Assembly (NCBI GenBank): GCA_945952355.1
Contig: CAMFIW010000135.1
Coordinates: 1 to 7,150, forward strand
Source: an uncultured Phenylobacterium sp.
Lineage (GTDB): Bacteria; Pseudomonadota; Alphaproteobacteria; Caulobacterales; Caulobacteraceae
Length of the DNA stretch: 7,150 nt
Reading direction: 5' to 3'
The number at the start of each line of letters is the position of its first letter. Position 1 is the first letter of the stretch. The position numbers and the translations under genes were made by a program. This document shows positions 1-5,072 of the stretch, in pieces. Under the pieces are notes generated by a model. The model had not been told where the DNA came from. It saw nothing but the letters and a program-made list of their open reading frames with translations, and searched no databases.

Positions 1-607
1 GGGCGCGCAACCGCTCGGCCTTGCCGGCGCTGGAGGTGGTGGCGATCACCCGCGCGCCCATCGCCTTGGCGAGCTGGACGGCGAAGATCGACACCCCTCC
101 GGTCCCGAGCGTCAGGACGGTCGAGCCCGCCCGCACCGGCGTCTGGCCCGACAGCGCCGTCCAGGCCGTCGTCGCCGCGCAGGGCAGGGTCGAGCCTTCC
201 TCGAACGAGATCCCATCCGGCAGCGGCACCACCGCCTCCTGCGAGACCACCTTGTACTCCGTGAGCCAGCCGTCGGCGCCGTTGCCATAGGTCTGCATGG
301 CCGCGCCCTTGGGCGGCCGCCCGCCGAACCAGCGCGGATGGAAGATGCTGATCACCCGGTCGCCCGGCTTGAAGGCGCGCACGCCCTCGCCCACCGCCAC
401 GATCTCCCCGGCCGCATCGCTGCACGGCGCCAGGCCGGGAACCGAGTCCCACACATAGCGGCCGGTCACCACGGCGATGTCGCGATAGTTCAGCGATACG
501 GCCCGCACGCGCACCAGGACCTCGCCGCGCTGCGGCTCGCCGACCGGCTCCTCGCGGGCCCGCAGGGCGTCCAGGCTGTTGGGATCGTCGAAGCGATAGG
601 CGCGCAT
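1..607 (-). CDS. Medium-chain NAD(P)-dependent alcohol dehydrogenase / quinone reductase-like oxidoreductase (partial, C-terminus outside window)
   Basis: The reverse strand is open from an ATG at 607 to the window edge, giving 202 residues of a protein that should be about 330-340. It is an MDR-superfamily oxidoreductase (COG0604-like): a GroES-like N-terminal domain (about 25-130, with SLNYRDIAVVTGRY at 38-51 and FKPGDRV at 79-85) followed by the start of a Rossmann fold with the dinucleotide loop TLGTGGVSIFAVQLAKA at 166-182. The GHE zinc-ligand motif of classical zinc alcohol dehydrogenases is replaced by PCSDAAGE (61-68), as in the NADPH-dependent, quinone reductase-like branch, so a zinc-free hydride transfer is likely; the substrate is not predictable. 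The start is supported by AAGGAGG at 615-621, seven bases upstream. It is divergent from an HxlR-type regulator, which probably controls it. Confidence 0.9.
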   Translation of the reverse strand, partial: MRAYRFDDPNSLDALRAREEPVGEPQRGEVLVRVRAVSLNYRDIAVVTGRYVWDSVPGLAPCSDAAGEIVAVGEGVRAFKPGDRVISIFHPRWFGGRPPKGAAMQTYGNGADGWLTEYKVVSQEAVVPLPDGISFEEGSTLPCAATTAWTALSGQTPVRAGSTVLTLGTGGVSIFAVQLAKAMGARVIATTSSAGKAERLRA

Positions 608-614
608 GGCGGGT

Positions 615-621
615 CCTCCTT
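615..621 (-). promoter_or_regulatory. Strong ribosome binding site of the MDR oxidoreductase
   Basis: On the reverse strand this reads AAGGAGG, a full anti-Shine-Dalgarno match seven bases before the ATG at 605-607. It fixes the start of the oxidoreductase, which is otherwise open at its far end. Confidence 0.8.
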
Positions 622-667
622 GCGGACGATCTAGCGGCCTCGCTCTCCTTCTGGCAAGAATGGACGG

Positions 668-695
668 AAAAGTGAGCTACTCACCCAAAAGTAAC
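668..695. promoter_or_regulatory. Candidate HxlR operator between the divergent oxidoreductase and regulator genes
   Basis: The roughly 90 bp between the two divergent genes holds a compact repeat cluster. AAAAGTGAG (668-676) is repeated as AAAAGTAAC (687-695) at a spacing of 19 bp, about two helical turns, and a perfect inverted repeat GTGAG-CTA-CTCAC lies at 672-684. HxlR/DUF24 regulators bind as dimers to short inverted repeats next to the gene they control and to their own gene, which fits this position. The assignment is inferred from symmetry and location; I could not identify clean -35/-10 boxes for either direction. Confidence 0.5.
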
Positions 696-698
696 CAC

Positions 699-1070
699 AT
701 GACCGATCCCCGTCTCGCCGAGCCCAAGGTTCCCAAGATCACCTGCGTCGCCGACGTCCAGGACGCCCTGGCGGTGCTGGAGGGCCGCTGGAAGATGCGC
801 ATCGTCGGCCATCTCTACGGCGAGCCGGTGATGCGGTTCTCGGAGCTGCGCCGCGCCATCCCCGAGGTCTCGCAGAAGATGCTGATCCAGCAGCTCCGCA
901 GCCTGGAGGACGACGGCGTCGTGCGCCGCACCGTGCACCCCCAGGTGCCGCCCAAGGTGGAGTACGAGCTCTCAGAACTCGGCCGCGCGCTGGGCCCGGT
1001 CTTCCTGGCCCTGCTCGACTGGGCCCAGCTCCGCCGCGAGCTGGCCGAAGGCGCGGCCGCGGCGGCCTAG
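699..1070 (+). CDS. HxlR-family (DUF24) winged-helix transcriptional regulator
   Basis: A 123-residue protein of normal size for the HxlR family. The winged helix-turn-helix spans about 20-110: LEGRWKMRIVGHL (27-39) is the family's GGKWK helix, followed by RFSELRRAIPEVSQKMLIQQ as the recognition region and PPKVEYELSELGRAL as the wing and linker. The only cysteine is Cys16, in ITCVADV, near the N-terminus, at the place where redox-sensing members (YodB, QorR) carry their reactive cysteine. I chose the ATG at 699 because upstream in-frame ATGs at 660 and 606 would put the repeat cluster or the divergent gene's start inside the coding region; the ribosome site at 699 is weak. The likely target is the divergent MDR oxidoreductase, plus itself. 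Its stop codon overlaps that of the convergent phosphotransferase. Confidence 0.9.
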   Translation: MTDPRLAEPKVPKITCVADVQDALAVLEGRWKMRIVGHLYGEPVMRFSELRRAIPEVSQKMLIQQLRSLEDDGVVRRTVHPQVPPKVEYELSELGRALGPVFLALLDWAQLRRELAEGAAAAA

Positions 1071-1876
1071 AAGAACTCGTCGAGCAGCCGGTAGAAGGCC
1101 AGCTTCTCGCGATCGACCGGCAGGCCATAGGCCGCCAGGAAGGCCTCGTCCCAGCCGGCGCCCAGGTTGAAGGCGACGCTGCGCGCCGCCAGCGCGAGGT
1201 CCTGGCAGCGGTCGGCGACGCCGGCCCGGCCGCAATCCACGAAGCCACTGAACCGTCCAGCCTGGGCGATCAGGTTGGGCAGGCAGGCGTCGCCGTGCGT
1301 CAGGACCAGGTCCTCGGGGCCGGCCGGGCGCCGCGCCCCGAGCTCCCCGCAGAGGTCGAGCGCGGTGCGGCCCATCCATTCGTCGTCGAAGTCGCTCTCG
1401 TCGACCTCGCCGGCCTCCGCCCGCGCCTTGGCCAGGGCCATCCTCGCCTCGATGCGGTGATCGAACGGGCAGTCCTCGGCCGACCGCCCGTGCAGGTCGC
1501 GCAGGGCCGAGGCCGCGATCTCCACGACCGCCTGCGGCGACAGGTCCGGCGACGAGGCGAGGTCGCGTCCAGGCACGGCGCTCATCAGCACCCAGACAGC
1601 GCCGGCTTCCTCGACTTCGTCGATCACCCGCGGGCAGGCCACGCCTCGCAGGCTCAGCCATCGCAACCGCTCGGCCTCGCCGGTCAGCTCAGCGAACGGA
1701 CCGCTGGCCTCTGCCTTCACGAACCGCGCCGGCCGACCCGCCGCCTCCAGCCGCCACACGTTCGCCGCCGACCGCCCGATGGTCTCCGCCGCCGCGCCAT
1801 ACTCGGCCAGACGCGCCCGCCAGGCGGCAGGAGGTGTGAGGGGGCGGGGTTCGTCGTTGTCAGCGTCTGCGGGCAT
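1067..1876 (-). CDS. APH(3')-II-like aminoglycoside O-phosphotransferase
   Basis: A 269-residue protein kinase-like phosphotransferase expected to transfer the ATP gamma-phosphate to the 3'-hydroxyl of kanamycin/neomycin-type aminoglycosides in the cytoplasm. All key elements are present: FVKAE with the nucleotide Lys54, a helix-C glutamate near Glu67, the Brenner motif HGDACLPN (194-201) with catalytic Asp196 and Asn201, and the metal-binding Asp214 in FVDCGRAGVADR (212-223). The C-terminus AFYRLLDEFF matches that of transposon NPTII as I remember it; the terminal carboxylate there contacts substrate. NPTII is 264 residues, so the gene looks full length and intact. An alternative ATG lies at 1891 (five residues longer); an AAGGG sits very close before 1876. 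No IS or transposon ends flank it, and base composition matches the neighbours, so it looks like an intrinsic chromosomal gene. Actual resistance is not shown by sequence. Confidence 0.9.
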   Translation of the reverse strand: MPADADNDEPRPLTPPAAWRARLAEYGAAAETIGRSAANVWRLEAAGRPARFVKAEASGPFAELTGEAERLRWLSLRGVACPRVIDEVEEAGAVWVLMSAVPGRDLASSPDLSPQAVVEIAASALRDLHGRSAEDCPFDHRIEARMALAKARAEAGEVDESDFDDEWMGRTALDLCGELGARRPAGPEDLVLTHGDACLPNLIAQAGRFSGFVDCGRAGVADRCQDLALAARSVAFNLGAGWDEAFLAAYGLPVDREKLAFYRLLDEFF

Positions 1877-2005
1877 GACCCTTCGTACCATCTCGGGCGC
1901 CGAGGGGAGCCCTTCGCGATCCTGGGAGTTGACTGCCTGGGGCGTCACCGAAGAGACCCTAGCTTGGCCGGCAAGACCGACGACCCCATCACCCCCTTCT
2001 TCAAC
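1877..2005. other. Divergent intergenic region between the aminoglycoside kinase and mscS
   Basis: This 129 bp region should carry promoters for both neighbours. It contains TTGACT at 1929-1934 in the direction of the channel gene, but no acceptable -10 box lies 16-18 bases after it. No convincing operator, repeat or RNA gene is visible. Part of it may be coding if either gene uses its upstream start (1891 on the reverse strand, TTG 1964 on the forward strand). Confidence 0.4.
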
Positions 2006-2881
2006 ATGGTGACCCTGGCCATGTCGGGCGACCCGGCCATGCTGCGCGCGCTGGCCGCAAGCGTCATGGCCTTCTGCGTCCGCCTGCTGGTCGCCAGCCT
2101 GATCCTGGCGATCACCCTGTGGCTGGCCCGCCGGCTCGCCGCCCTCGCCGATGGGGCCTTGAGCCGCCTGCCCCATCATGGCCAGGCGCCGGACCACACC
2201 CTGGCCCTCTTCGTCTCGGCCCTGGTCAAATACCTGGTCATCGCCGTCGGCCTGATCGCCGTGCTCCAACAGCTCGGCGTCCAGGCGACCTCGGTCATCG
2301 CGGTTCTCGGGGCCGCCTCCCTGGCAATCGGCCTGGCCTTGCAGGGCACGCTTACCAACGTCGCCGCCGGCGTGATGATCCTGCTCCTGCGCCCCTATCG
2401 CACCGGCGACCGCGTCGAGCTCAACGGTAAGCAGGGCCGCATCGCCGGCACGGACCTCTTCAACACTCGCCTCGCCGGCTATGACGGCCTCACCCTCTAC
2501 CTGCCGAACGGCAAGGTGTTCGGCGACATGATCGTCAATTTCAGCCAGTCCGGCCGCCGTCGCGTCGACCTCACCTTCGGCGTCGACTACGAGGACGACC
2601 TCGACCTGGCGCTCACCACCCTGATCGAGCTCGCCCGCGCCGAACCACGCGTGCTCGCCGACCCGCCACCCTGGGCCAAGGTCATCGCCACCGCCGACAG
2701 CGCCGTCCAGGGCGGCCTGCGTTGCTGGACCTCGCCCGAGGACGGGGCCGACACCGGCTTCGACCTGACAAAACAGGTCAAGGAGACGTTCGAGGCCCGT
2801 GGCCTCAGCTTCCCCTACCCGCACCAGGTCACCCTCGAGCGCGCCCAGATCCGGCCGTCCGGGGCCCGCGTGGCAGGCTAG
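2006..2881 (+). CDS. mscS: MscS-family small-conductance mechanosensitive channel
   Basis: A 291-residue inner-membrane channel, close in length and layout to E. coli MscS (286). It should form a heptamer that opens under membrane tension to release solutes during hypo-osmotic shock. Three membrane helices are visible: about 15-41, 66-90, and the pore helix 95-128. The pore segment VLGAASLAIGLALQG (100-114) aligns with E. coli TM3, and Leu106 and Leu110 correspond to the hydrophobic gate Leu105/Leu109. The beta domain begins at RPYRTGDRVEL, contains LYLPNGKVFGD, and the C-terminal domain ends with GLSFPYPH, a hallmark of the family. The start is uncertain: the ATG at 2006 has no Shine-Dalgarno, while an in-frame TTG at 1964 has GAAGAG eight bases before it and would give a 305-residue protein whose N-terminal tail is closer to the E. 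coli one. It stands alone, convergent with the next gene. Confidence 0.93.
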   Translation: MVTLAMSGDPAMLRALAASVMAFCVRLLVASLILAITLWLARRLAALADGALSRLPHHGQAPDHTLALFVSALVKYLVIAVGLIAVLQQLGVQATSVIAVLGAASLAIGLALQGTLTNVAAGVMILLLRPYRTGDRVELNGKQGRIAGTDLFNTRLAGYDGLTLYLPNGKVFGDMIVNFSQSGRRRVDLTFGVDYEDDLDLALTTLIELARAEPRVLADPPPWAKVIATADSAVQGGLRCWTSPEDGADTGFDLTKQVKETFEARGLSFPYPHQVTLERAQIRPSGARVAG

Positions 2882-2928
2882 CCGGCCCCGCTGGGGAAGG
2901 GCGATTGAAGACGCTCGGGCGCTGAGCT

Positions 2929-3756
2929 TTACCGTCCCTCGAACCTCGGCGGTCGCTTTTCGCGAAACGCCGCGATCCCCTCGCGCACGTCGGCGCTGGG
3001 ATTGGTCACCATCACCGCGACCTGGGCGTCGATCATCGAGGCCTCCAGCCCGGTCTCCATGGCCTTGCCCATCATCATCTTGATCAGCCGCACGGCCAGC
3101 GGCGCCTTGGCTGCAAGGGCCTCGGCCACTTCCAGCACGCGCGCCTCCAAAACGGCCTCCTCGACCACCTCGGTCACCAGGCCCAGGCCGGCCGCCGTGC
3201 GCGCGTCGTAGATCTCGTTCAGCAGGCTCATCTTCAGCGCCCGGTCGAGGCCCATGGCGCGCGGGAACAGCCAGGCGCCGCCCTCGTCCGGAAGCAGGCC
3301 CGCCTTGCCCGCCGTGTCGCCCAGTTTTGCCGATGCGCCGGCGAACCTCATGTCGCAGCCCAGCGCGAGAGCCAGTCCGCCCGCCACGGCGTAGCCGCGC
3401 ACCATGGCGATCGAGGGCTTGTCCAGCTTGCGCAGCGCCGTCACCACCGCCTGCATGCCGTCACGCATCTCGCGTCCATGGCCCATGGGCTGGGTCGCCA
3501 CCCTGCGCGAATGCTCCGCATCCGCGCCGCCGCCGCCGATGTCCCCGCCGGTGCAGAAGGCCCGCTCGCCCGCGCCGGTCAGCACCAGCGCCCGCAGCGC
3601 GTCCTCGTCCCGGAACGCCACGATCGCCGCCTGCAGGTCCTGGGTCATGCCGAACGTGTAGGCGTTCATCGCCCCTGGCCGATTCAGCGTTATCCGCGCC
3701 ACGCCGGGCCGCGGAACGTCGCAGATCAGGGTGTCGTAGGTCGCATCGGCGAACAT
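2929..3756 (-). CDS. Enoyl-CoA hydratase/isomerase (crotonase) superfamily protein
   Basis: A 275-residue soluble crotonase-fold protein. Fold marks are the N-terminal ARITLNRPGAMNAY (20-33), the oxyanion-hole segments ERAFCTGGDIGGGG (64-77) and VRGYAVAGGLALALGCD (119-135), and the C-terminal helix KAPLAVRLIKMMM. The two catalytic glutamates of true hydratases are absent: the CEL motif is replaced by Leu-Ala-Leu (128-130), and the second glutamate position lies in GDTAGKAG. LLPDEGGAW instead supplies Asp157, the position of the catalytic aspartate in PaaG-type isomerases. I therefore favour an acyl-CoA double-bond isomerase over a hydratase; the substrate is unknown. The ATG at 3756 has a strong GGGAGGAG (3765-3772) upstream. 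It follows the arsR-type gene on the same strand after 74 bp, so the two may be co-transcribed. Confidence 0.9.
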   Translation of the reverse strand: MFADATYDTLICDVPRPGVARITLNRPGAMNAYTFGMTQDLQAAIVAFRDEDALRALVLTGAGERAFCTGGDIGGGGADAEHSRRVATQPMGHGREMRDGMQAVVTALRKLDKPSIAMVRGYAVAGGLALALGCDMRFAGASAKLGDTAGKAGLLPDEGGAWLFPRAMGLDRALKMSLLNEIYDARTAAGLGLVTEVVEEAVLEARVLEVAEALAAKAPLAVRLIKMMMGKAMETGLEASMIDAQVAVMVTNPSADVREGIAAFREKRPPRFEGR

Positions 3757-3764
3757 GGCGGCGG

Positions 3765-3772
3765 CTCCTCCC
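3765..3772 (-). promoter_or_regulatory. Ribosome binding site of the crotonase-family gene
   Basis: Reads GGGAGGAG on the reverse strand, eight bases before the ATG at 3754-3756. It selects this start over upstream in-frame codons that run on toward 4197 on the reverse strand and overlap the regulator gene. Confidence 0.7.
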
Positions 3773-3830
3773 ACGCCGCGGCGGTCCCGCGGTCGGTCGA
3801 TCCTCCGAGACCGAGACGCCGCTGGCAAGC

Positions 3831-4397
3831 CTACCCCTTCGCCCACCCCTCCTCCGGCAGGCGCCAGTAGACCCCATCCTCGCGCGCCATCATCCGCGCG
3901 CCAATCAGTTCGCGGCGCAGGGTGGCGACGTCCCACCAGACCGGCTCGATGGCCGCGTTGACCTCGGTCTCGGCGTAGCGGCGGCCCTCTTCGAAGCGGG
4001 CGGCGAGCCAGGCCAACACCACGGCGCGCTTGCGCCGGCTGGCGGGCATGACCTTCATCCGGCCGTCGCCGTCGAGGAAGGTCCCCAACACCTTGTCCTC
4101 CCAGGTCTGGGCCTTGGGGGCGAGCGCGCCGAGCTCGGCGGGCTCCAGCACGGCGCGGTTCAGCCGCGCCAGGGCCTCTGCGTCCAACGCGTGCCACCGG
4201 ACCGTGCCTTCCGCCCGCACCGTCACGATGCCCACCGCCTTCAGCGCCGCCAGATGGTGCGACACCGTCGGCTCCTTGAGGCTCAGCAGTTCGGCGAGTT
4301 CCTGGACACTGCGTTCGCGGCCGGCCAGCAGCCCCACGATCTTCAACCGGCTCTCATTGGCCATGGCCTTGAAGAAGGCCAGCAGGGCTTCGGTCAT
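3831..4397 (-). CDS. ArsR-type winged-helix regulator fused to a DUF2087 domain
   Basis: A 188-residue two-domain regulator. Residues 1-75 are an ArsR/SmtB-type winged helix: FKAMANESRLKIVGLL (9-24), helix-turn-helix SVQELAELLSLKEPTVSHHL (30-49) and a wing at VRAEGTVRWHAL. The ELCVCDL metal site is absent and the protein has no cysteine, so it is unlikely to be a classical arsenic/metal sensor. Residues about 114-180 match DUF2087 (RKRAVVLAWLAARFEEGRRY, TEVNAAI, DVATLRREL, GVYWRL), often found C-terminal to such domains; its ligand is unknown. The ATG at 4397 has GAAGGA at 4406-4411, eight bases upstream. A palindrome overlapping its promoter suggests autorepression. The crotonase-family gene downstream on the same strand is a plausible co-regulated target. 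Confidence 0.9.
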   Translation of the reverse strand: MTEALLAFFKAMANESRLKIVGLLAGRERSVQELAELLSLKEPTVSHHLAALKAVGIVTVRAEGTVRWHALDAEALARLNRAVLEPAELGALAPKAQTWEDKVLGTFLDGDGRMKVMPASRRKRAVVLAWLAARFEEGRRYAETEVNAAIEPVWWDVATLRRELIGARMMAREDGVYWRLPEEGWAKG

Positions 4398-4418
4398 CGC
4401 GCCATTCCTTCGATTGAG

Positions 4419-4430
4419 ATCTAATTAGAT
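4419..4430. promoter_or_regulatory. Candidate ArsR-family operator, perfect 12-bp palindrome
   Basis: ATCTAATTAGAT is a perfect 12-bp palindrome and stands out as AT-rich in otherwise GC-rich DNA. It lies 21 bases upstream of the ArsR/DUF2087 start and overlaps the candidate -10 box at 4428-4433. A dimeric winged-helix protein binding here would block RNA polymerase, the usual autoregulation arrangement of the family. Binding is inferred. Confidence 0.6.
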
Positions 4431-4456
4431 ATAGATCGATGAAAGAAAGCAAACAA
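4428..4456 (-). promoter_or_regulatory. Candidate sigma70-type promoter of the ArsR/DUF2087 gene
   Basis: On the reverse strand TTGTTT (4451-4456) and TATATC (4428-4433) are separated by exactly 17 bases, giving a transcription start a short distance before the gene at 4397. The -10 box overlaps the palindrome, and the -35 box overlaps the T-tract of the terminator of the upstream zeta gene. This is the best promoter-like pair seen for this gene. Confidence 0.55.
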
Positions 4457-4480
4457 AAACGCCGCCCCGGAGGGCGGCGT
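4451..4480 (-). terminator. Rho-independent terminator of the zeta-subunit gene
   Basis: Nine perfect base pairs (ACGCCGCCC at 4459-4467 with GGGCGGCGT at 4472-4480) close a four-base loop. On the reverse strand the stem is followed directly by TTTTGTTTG. It begins 27 bases after the stop of the zeta gene at 4508. The forward strand has no T-tract after the stem, so it acts only in the reverse direction. It insulates the downstream ArsR gene, whose -35 box is within the T-tract. Confidence 0.85.
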
Positions 4481-4507
4481 CCTTCGGCTCCAGCGGTGCG
4501 GAGCGGA

Positions 4508-4831
4508 CTACTCCCCGTTCTTCACCGACTCACGGGCGACGGCCAGGAGTTCGTCCATCTTCATGCGCACCTCGCCCTCGGTGACGGCGACGCCGGACCC
4601 CTTGAGGTCCTCGAACACCTTGCGCAGCACATCTTCGTCGCCGGGCAGCTCGAAATCGGACTTCACCACCGCCTTGGCGTACTCGGCGACATGGTCGCCT
4701 TCCAGGCCCATCAGTCCGGCCGCCCATTCGCCGAGCAGCCGGTTGCGACGCGCGCCGGCCTTGAACTCCTGCTCCTGGTCCAGTGCGAACTTGTTCTCGA
4801 AGCCACGTTCGCGATTGTCGAAAGTCGTCAT
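4508..4831 (-). CDS. F1-ATPase inhibitor zeta subunit (DUF1476 protein)
   Basis: A 107-residue soluble protein matching the alphaproteobacterial DUF1476 family, whose Paracoccus denitrificans member is the zeta inhibitor of F1Fo-ATP synthase, blocking ATP hydrolysis by inserting its N-terminal segment into F1. The N-terminus MTTFDNRERGFENKFALDQE and the following EFKAGARRNRLLGEWAA are the family signature; the rest is helical and charged (AKAVVKSDFELPG, MKMDELLAVA), consistent with a four-helix bundle. Reading continues open upstream to 4888, but homology and a GGGGA shortly upstream favour the ATG at 4831. It is divergent from purC, an arrangement I recall as common in alphaproteobacteria. 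Inhibitory strength differs between species, so the degree of inhibition here is unknown. Confidence 0.9.
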   Translation of the reverse strand: MTTFDNRERGFENKFALDQEQEFKAGARRNRLLGEWAAGLMGLEGDHVAEYAKAVVKSDFELPGDEDVLRKVFEDLKGSGVAVTEGEVRMKMDELLAVARESVKNGE

Positions 4832-4926
4832 GAGGTCCCCAAGGCGCGTCGTTGCGGGTTCTCTATCTCCTGGCGCTCGCCCCCGCAATCGAAACGGTCG
4901 CCCAAGCTCGCCCAGGCGGCCCGGGT

Positions 4927-4955
4927 TTGCGCGCGCCTCGCCGTTCCGCTAGTTT
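4927..4955 (+). promoter_or_regulatory. Candidate purC promoter
   Basis: TTGCGC (4927-4932) and TAGTTT (4950-4955) are 17 bases apart. Read with the Caulobacter housekeeping consensus, this is TTGCGCG, 14 bases, then GCTAGTTT, which keeps TTG..CG and GCTA. Transcription would start near 4962, leaving a leader of about 110 bases before the purC ATG. No better pair was found in the 241-bp region between the zeta gene and purC. Confidence 0.45.
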
Positions 4956-4998
4956 GCAAGCCGCCTCGGAAGAACGAGAGGTCGAGTCGCCACAGCCG

Positions 4999-5032
4999 CG
5001 CGCGCAGGAACCCGCCGCGCGCGTTTTTGTTT
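4999..5032 (+). terminator. Terminator-like hairpin in the purC leader (candidate attenuator or small-RNA end)
   Basis: CGCGCGC (4999-5005) pairs with GCGCGCG (5017-5023), and two further G-C pairs can form inside after a bulged A (5007-5008 with 5015-5016). The stem is followed at once by TTTTTGTTT (5024-5032). This is the form of an intrinsic terminator on the forward strand, yet it sits 41 bases upstream of purC and no forward gene precedes it. It could attenuate purC transcription, end a short RNA started at the promoter near 4927, or be a chance structure in GC-rich DNA. I could not identify an antiterminator or a known riboswitch. Confidence 0.5.
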
Positions 5033-5072
5033 CCGGCGCCGGCCAAGCCCTCGCTTCGTGGAGAAGGCGTAG

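Noticed and set aside
606..698. In-frame ATG starts at 606 and 660 for the HxlR regulator.
   Set aside because: No ribosome binding site precedes either, and they would translate the operator-like repeats; family similarity starts after 699.
1929..1934. TTGACT as -35 box for mscS.
   Set aside because: No acceptable -10 at 16-18 bases; the nearest TA-rich hexamer (TAGCTT) is about 25 bases away.
1295..2005. Forward reading frame upstream of and in frame with mscS.
   Set aside because: It runs antisense through the phosphotransferase, is Arg/Pro-rich without recognisable domains, and MscS similarity covers only the part after about 2006.
1892..2824. N-terminal half of a 585-codon reverse-strand reading frame opposite mscS, joined in frame to the phosphotransferase.
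   Set aside because: It is antisense to a clear MscS gene, its translation is low-complexity (Gly/Asp/Gln-rich), and homology of the real protein begins only at 1876-1891.
2882..2928. Possible terminator between the convergent mscS and crotonase-family genes (CCCC-GCT-GGGG at 2886-2896; GCTC/GAGC before TTT).
   Set aside because: Stems of only four base pairs with no real T-tract; not supported as an intrinsic terminator in either direction.
3793..3814. TCGGTC/GACCGA 6-bp inverted repeat between the ArsR gene and the crotonase-family gene.
   Set aside because: The loop is ten bases and no T-tract follows, so it is neither a convincing terminator nor a clear operator.
3461..3877. Reverse and forward frames overlapping the crotonase-family gene (including a 365-codon forward frame from 3327).
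   Set aside because: Arg/Pro-rich out-of-frame translations typical of high-GC DNA, antisense or out of frame to recognised genes.
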